Below, one piece after another: positions 5,727-6,857 of a stretch of 6,857 nt of DNA (positions within the stretch are counted from its first letter, which is position 1; each line of letters begins with the position of its first letter). Under the pieces are notes generated by a model, which did no database searches, was not told the DNA's origin, and saw nothing but the letters and a program-made list of their open reading frames with translations. Made by a program: the position numbers and the translations under genes. The stretch is from Candidatus Omnitrophota bacterium (GTDB taxonomy: Bacteria > Omnitrophota > Koll11 > Gygaellales > Profunditerraquicolaceae), in assembly GCA_028717765.1 (NCBI GenBank), contig JAQUNE010000078.1, positions 1 through 6,857 of the forward strand, written 5' to 3'.

Positions 5727-6857
5727 TTACCTTCTATCCTTTAAATATTTATCTATCGCCAGCGCAGCTTTTTTGCCCGCTCCCATCGCGGAAATTACCG
5801 TATCTGCCCCGGTAATAATATCGCCTCCGGCAAAAACTCCTGCTAAAGAAGTCGTAAAATTTTTATCTACGGCTATAGTGCCGTCCGGATTAGTTTTTAA
5901 TTGAGTAGTTGCTTTGGATAATAAAGGATTGGGATTCTGGCCGATTGCCACAATCACGGTATCAACATCCAAAACAAAATTAGAGCCGTTTAAAGGAACT
6001 GGCCTCCTTCTTCCTGATTCATCAGGCTGGCCCAACTCCATTCTAATACATTCCATAGCTTTTACAAATCCTTTTTCGTTAGCGATGATTTTTATTGGCT
6101 GGGCAAGAGTTTGAAAATTTACTCCTTCTTCTTTGGCGTGCTCAACTTCTTCGATGCGCGCGGGCATTTCATTTTCGCTACGCCGGTAAACCAAATAAAC
6201 TTCTTTTCCCATGCGTAGAGCCGCCCTGGCACAGTCAAGGGCAACATTGCCGCCTCCGATTACCGCGATTTTTTTACCTAAATTTAACGGAGTAGTATAT
6301 TCCGGAAACTGATAACCCTTCATTAAATTGACCCGGGTCAAAAATTCATTGGCTGAATAGACTCCGGCAAGATTCTCCCCTGGAATGCCTAAAAACTGCG
6401 GCAAACCAGCACCCACAGCGATAAAGATCGCCTTAAAACCAGCTGCAAATAATTCTTCTAAAGTATAAGTATTACCGATCAGTGTATCAGTTTTAATTTC
6501 TACGCCTAAACTTTTAATATATTCAACTTCATTACGGACAATTTTTTTCGGTAACCTGAATTCAGGGATCCCGTAGACTAATACTCCGCCAGGCAGGTGC
6601 AGCGATTCAAAGATTGTCACCTGGTAGCTCATTTTCGCCAGGTCCGCAGCGCAAGTTAAGCCTGCTGGGCCAGAACCTACAACCGCAACTTTAGCCAGTA
6701 ATTTTTTACTTCTCTCTTCTGGCTTCTGAAGTGAGGCTGCTTCAACATCCGAAGCGTATCTTTCCAGTGCGCCGATGTTAATCGGGATTTTCTTCTTATT
6801 CAACACACAGGCTGCTTCGCACTGATTCTCTTGCGGGCAAACCCTTCCGCAGACCGC
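5727..6857 (-). CDS. gltD: Glutamate synthase small-subunit-type NADPH flavoprotein (GltD / NfnL family), partial, N-terminus beyond the right edge
   Basis: This is a two-Rossmann flavoprotein that moves electrons between NADPH, FAD and iron-sulfur clusters. In GltD it feeds the large glutamate synthase subunit; in the close NfnL relative it takes part in electron-bifurcating ferredoxin:NADP reduction. I see 376 residues in frame to the edge. The start is not in the window: the GTG at 6806 is an internal Val codon, because the frame upstream continues as AVCGRVCPQENQCEAAC. That motif (C3, C7, C13, C17 of the fragment) is the family's cluster-ligand signature, and about 90 N-terminal residues are missing. 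Next come FAD site GSGPAG (61-66), the NADPH-site GGGNVALD (201-208) with VYRRSENEMPAR (223-234), and the second FAD motif GVFAGGD (340-346). MECIRMELG with SGRRRPVP resembles the stand-alone or NfnL branch. Which partner it has depends on the upstream gene, not visible here. It ends 2 bases before panB. The family is certain; GltD versus NfnL is open. Confidence 0.8.
   Translation of the reverse strand, partial: AVCGRVCPQENQCEAACVLNKKKIPINIGALERYASDVEAASLQKPEERSKKLLAKVAVVGSGPAGLTCAADLAKMSYQVTIFESLHLPGGVLVYGIPEFRLPKKIVRNEVEYIKSLGVEIKTDTLIGNTYTLEELFAAGFKAIFIAVGAGLPQFLGIPGENLAGVYSANEFLTRVNLMKGYQFPEYTTPLNLGKKIAVIGGGNVALDCARAALRMGKEVYLVYRRSENEMPARIEEVEHAKEEGVNFQTLAQPIKIIANEKGFVKAMECIRMELGQPDESGRRRPVPLNGSNFVLDVDTVIVAIGQNPNPLLSKATTQLKTNPDGTIAVDKNFTTSLAGVFAGGDIITGADTVISAMGAGKKAALAIDKYLKDRR
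5730..5734 (-). promoter_or_regulatory. Ribosome binding site of panB
   Basis: The minus strand reads GAAGG with 5 bases before the ATG at 5724. It lies inside the last codons of the upstream flavoprotein gene, so the two genes are probably co-translated from one message. Confidence 0.65.

Noticed and set aside
6804..6806. GTG as start of a 359-residue flavoprotein
   Set aside because: The frame continues upstream to the edge through the conserved four-Cys cluster motif, so the GTG is an internal Val codon and the gene is partial.

Overview
All six genes in this window read leftward on the minus strand with almost no space between them. In transcription order they are: a glutamate-synthase-small-subunit-type flavoprotein (cut by the right edge), panB, a small membrane-anchored protein of unknown function, a PilZ-PilT fusion ATPase, a single-chain glycyl-tRNA synthetase (glyQS), and pyruvate phosphate dikinase (cut by the left edge). 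The gaps in that order are 2 bases, a 4-base ATGA overlap, 76 bases, 8 bases and 25 bases. I see no tRNA, rRNA, CRISPR array, insertion sequence or clear terminator, and no stretch over 300 bases lacks a gene. The long plus-strand ORFs are antisense shadows.

The organism is a bacterium with moderate to low GC by eye and clear Shine-Dalgarno sites at some genes. It has a type IV pilus type ATPase, an alpha2-type GlyRS rather than the two-chain GlyQ/GlyS enzyme, and a PEP/pyruvate interconverting dikinase. This mix would suit an uncultured lineage such as Omnitrophota or a relative, but that is a low-confidence inference from gene content, not from a marker gene.

The layout suggests two transcription blocks or one long operon. 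The right block (gltD-like, panB, hypothetical) is tightly coupled by short spacing and overlap. The only real intergenic gap (4102-4177) precedes the PilZ-PilT gene. It carries a perfect AGGAGGT ribosome site, an inverted repeat and a weak extended -10, so a second promoter there is plausible. glyQS has no visible Shine-Dalgarno sequence and starts 8 bases after the PilZ-PilT stop, so its translation probably depends on reinitiation. ppdK then follows with its own strong site. The genes do not form one pathway: they mix redox/nitrogen metabolism, CoA precursor synthesis, surface motility, translation and central carbon metabolism.

The most interesting gene is the PilZ-PilT fusion. A c-di-GMP-type receptor domain with both binding motifs is joined in one chain to a retraction-ATPase-like motor. 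The motor motifs have unusual substitutions, including opposite charge changes in the Asp box and Walker B.
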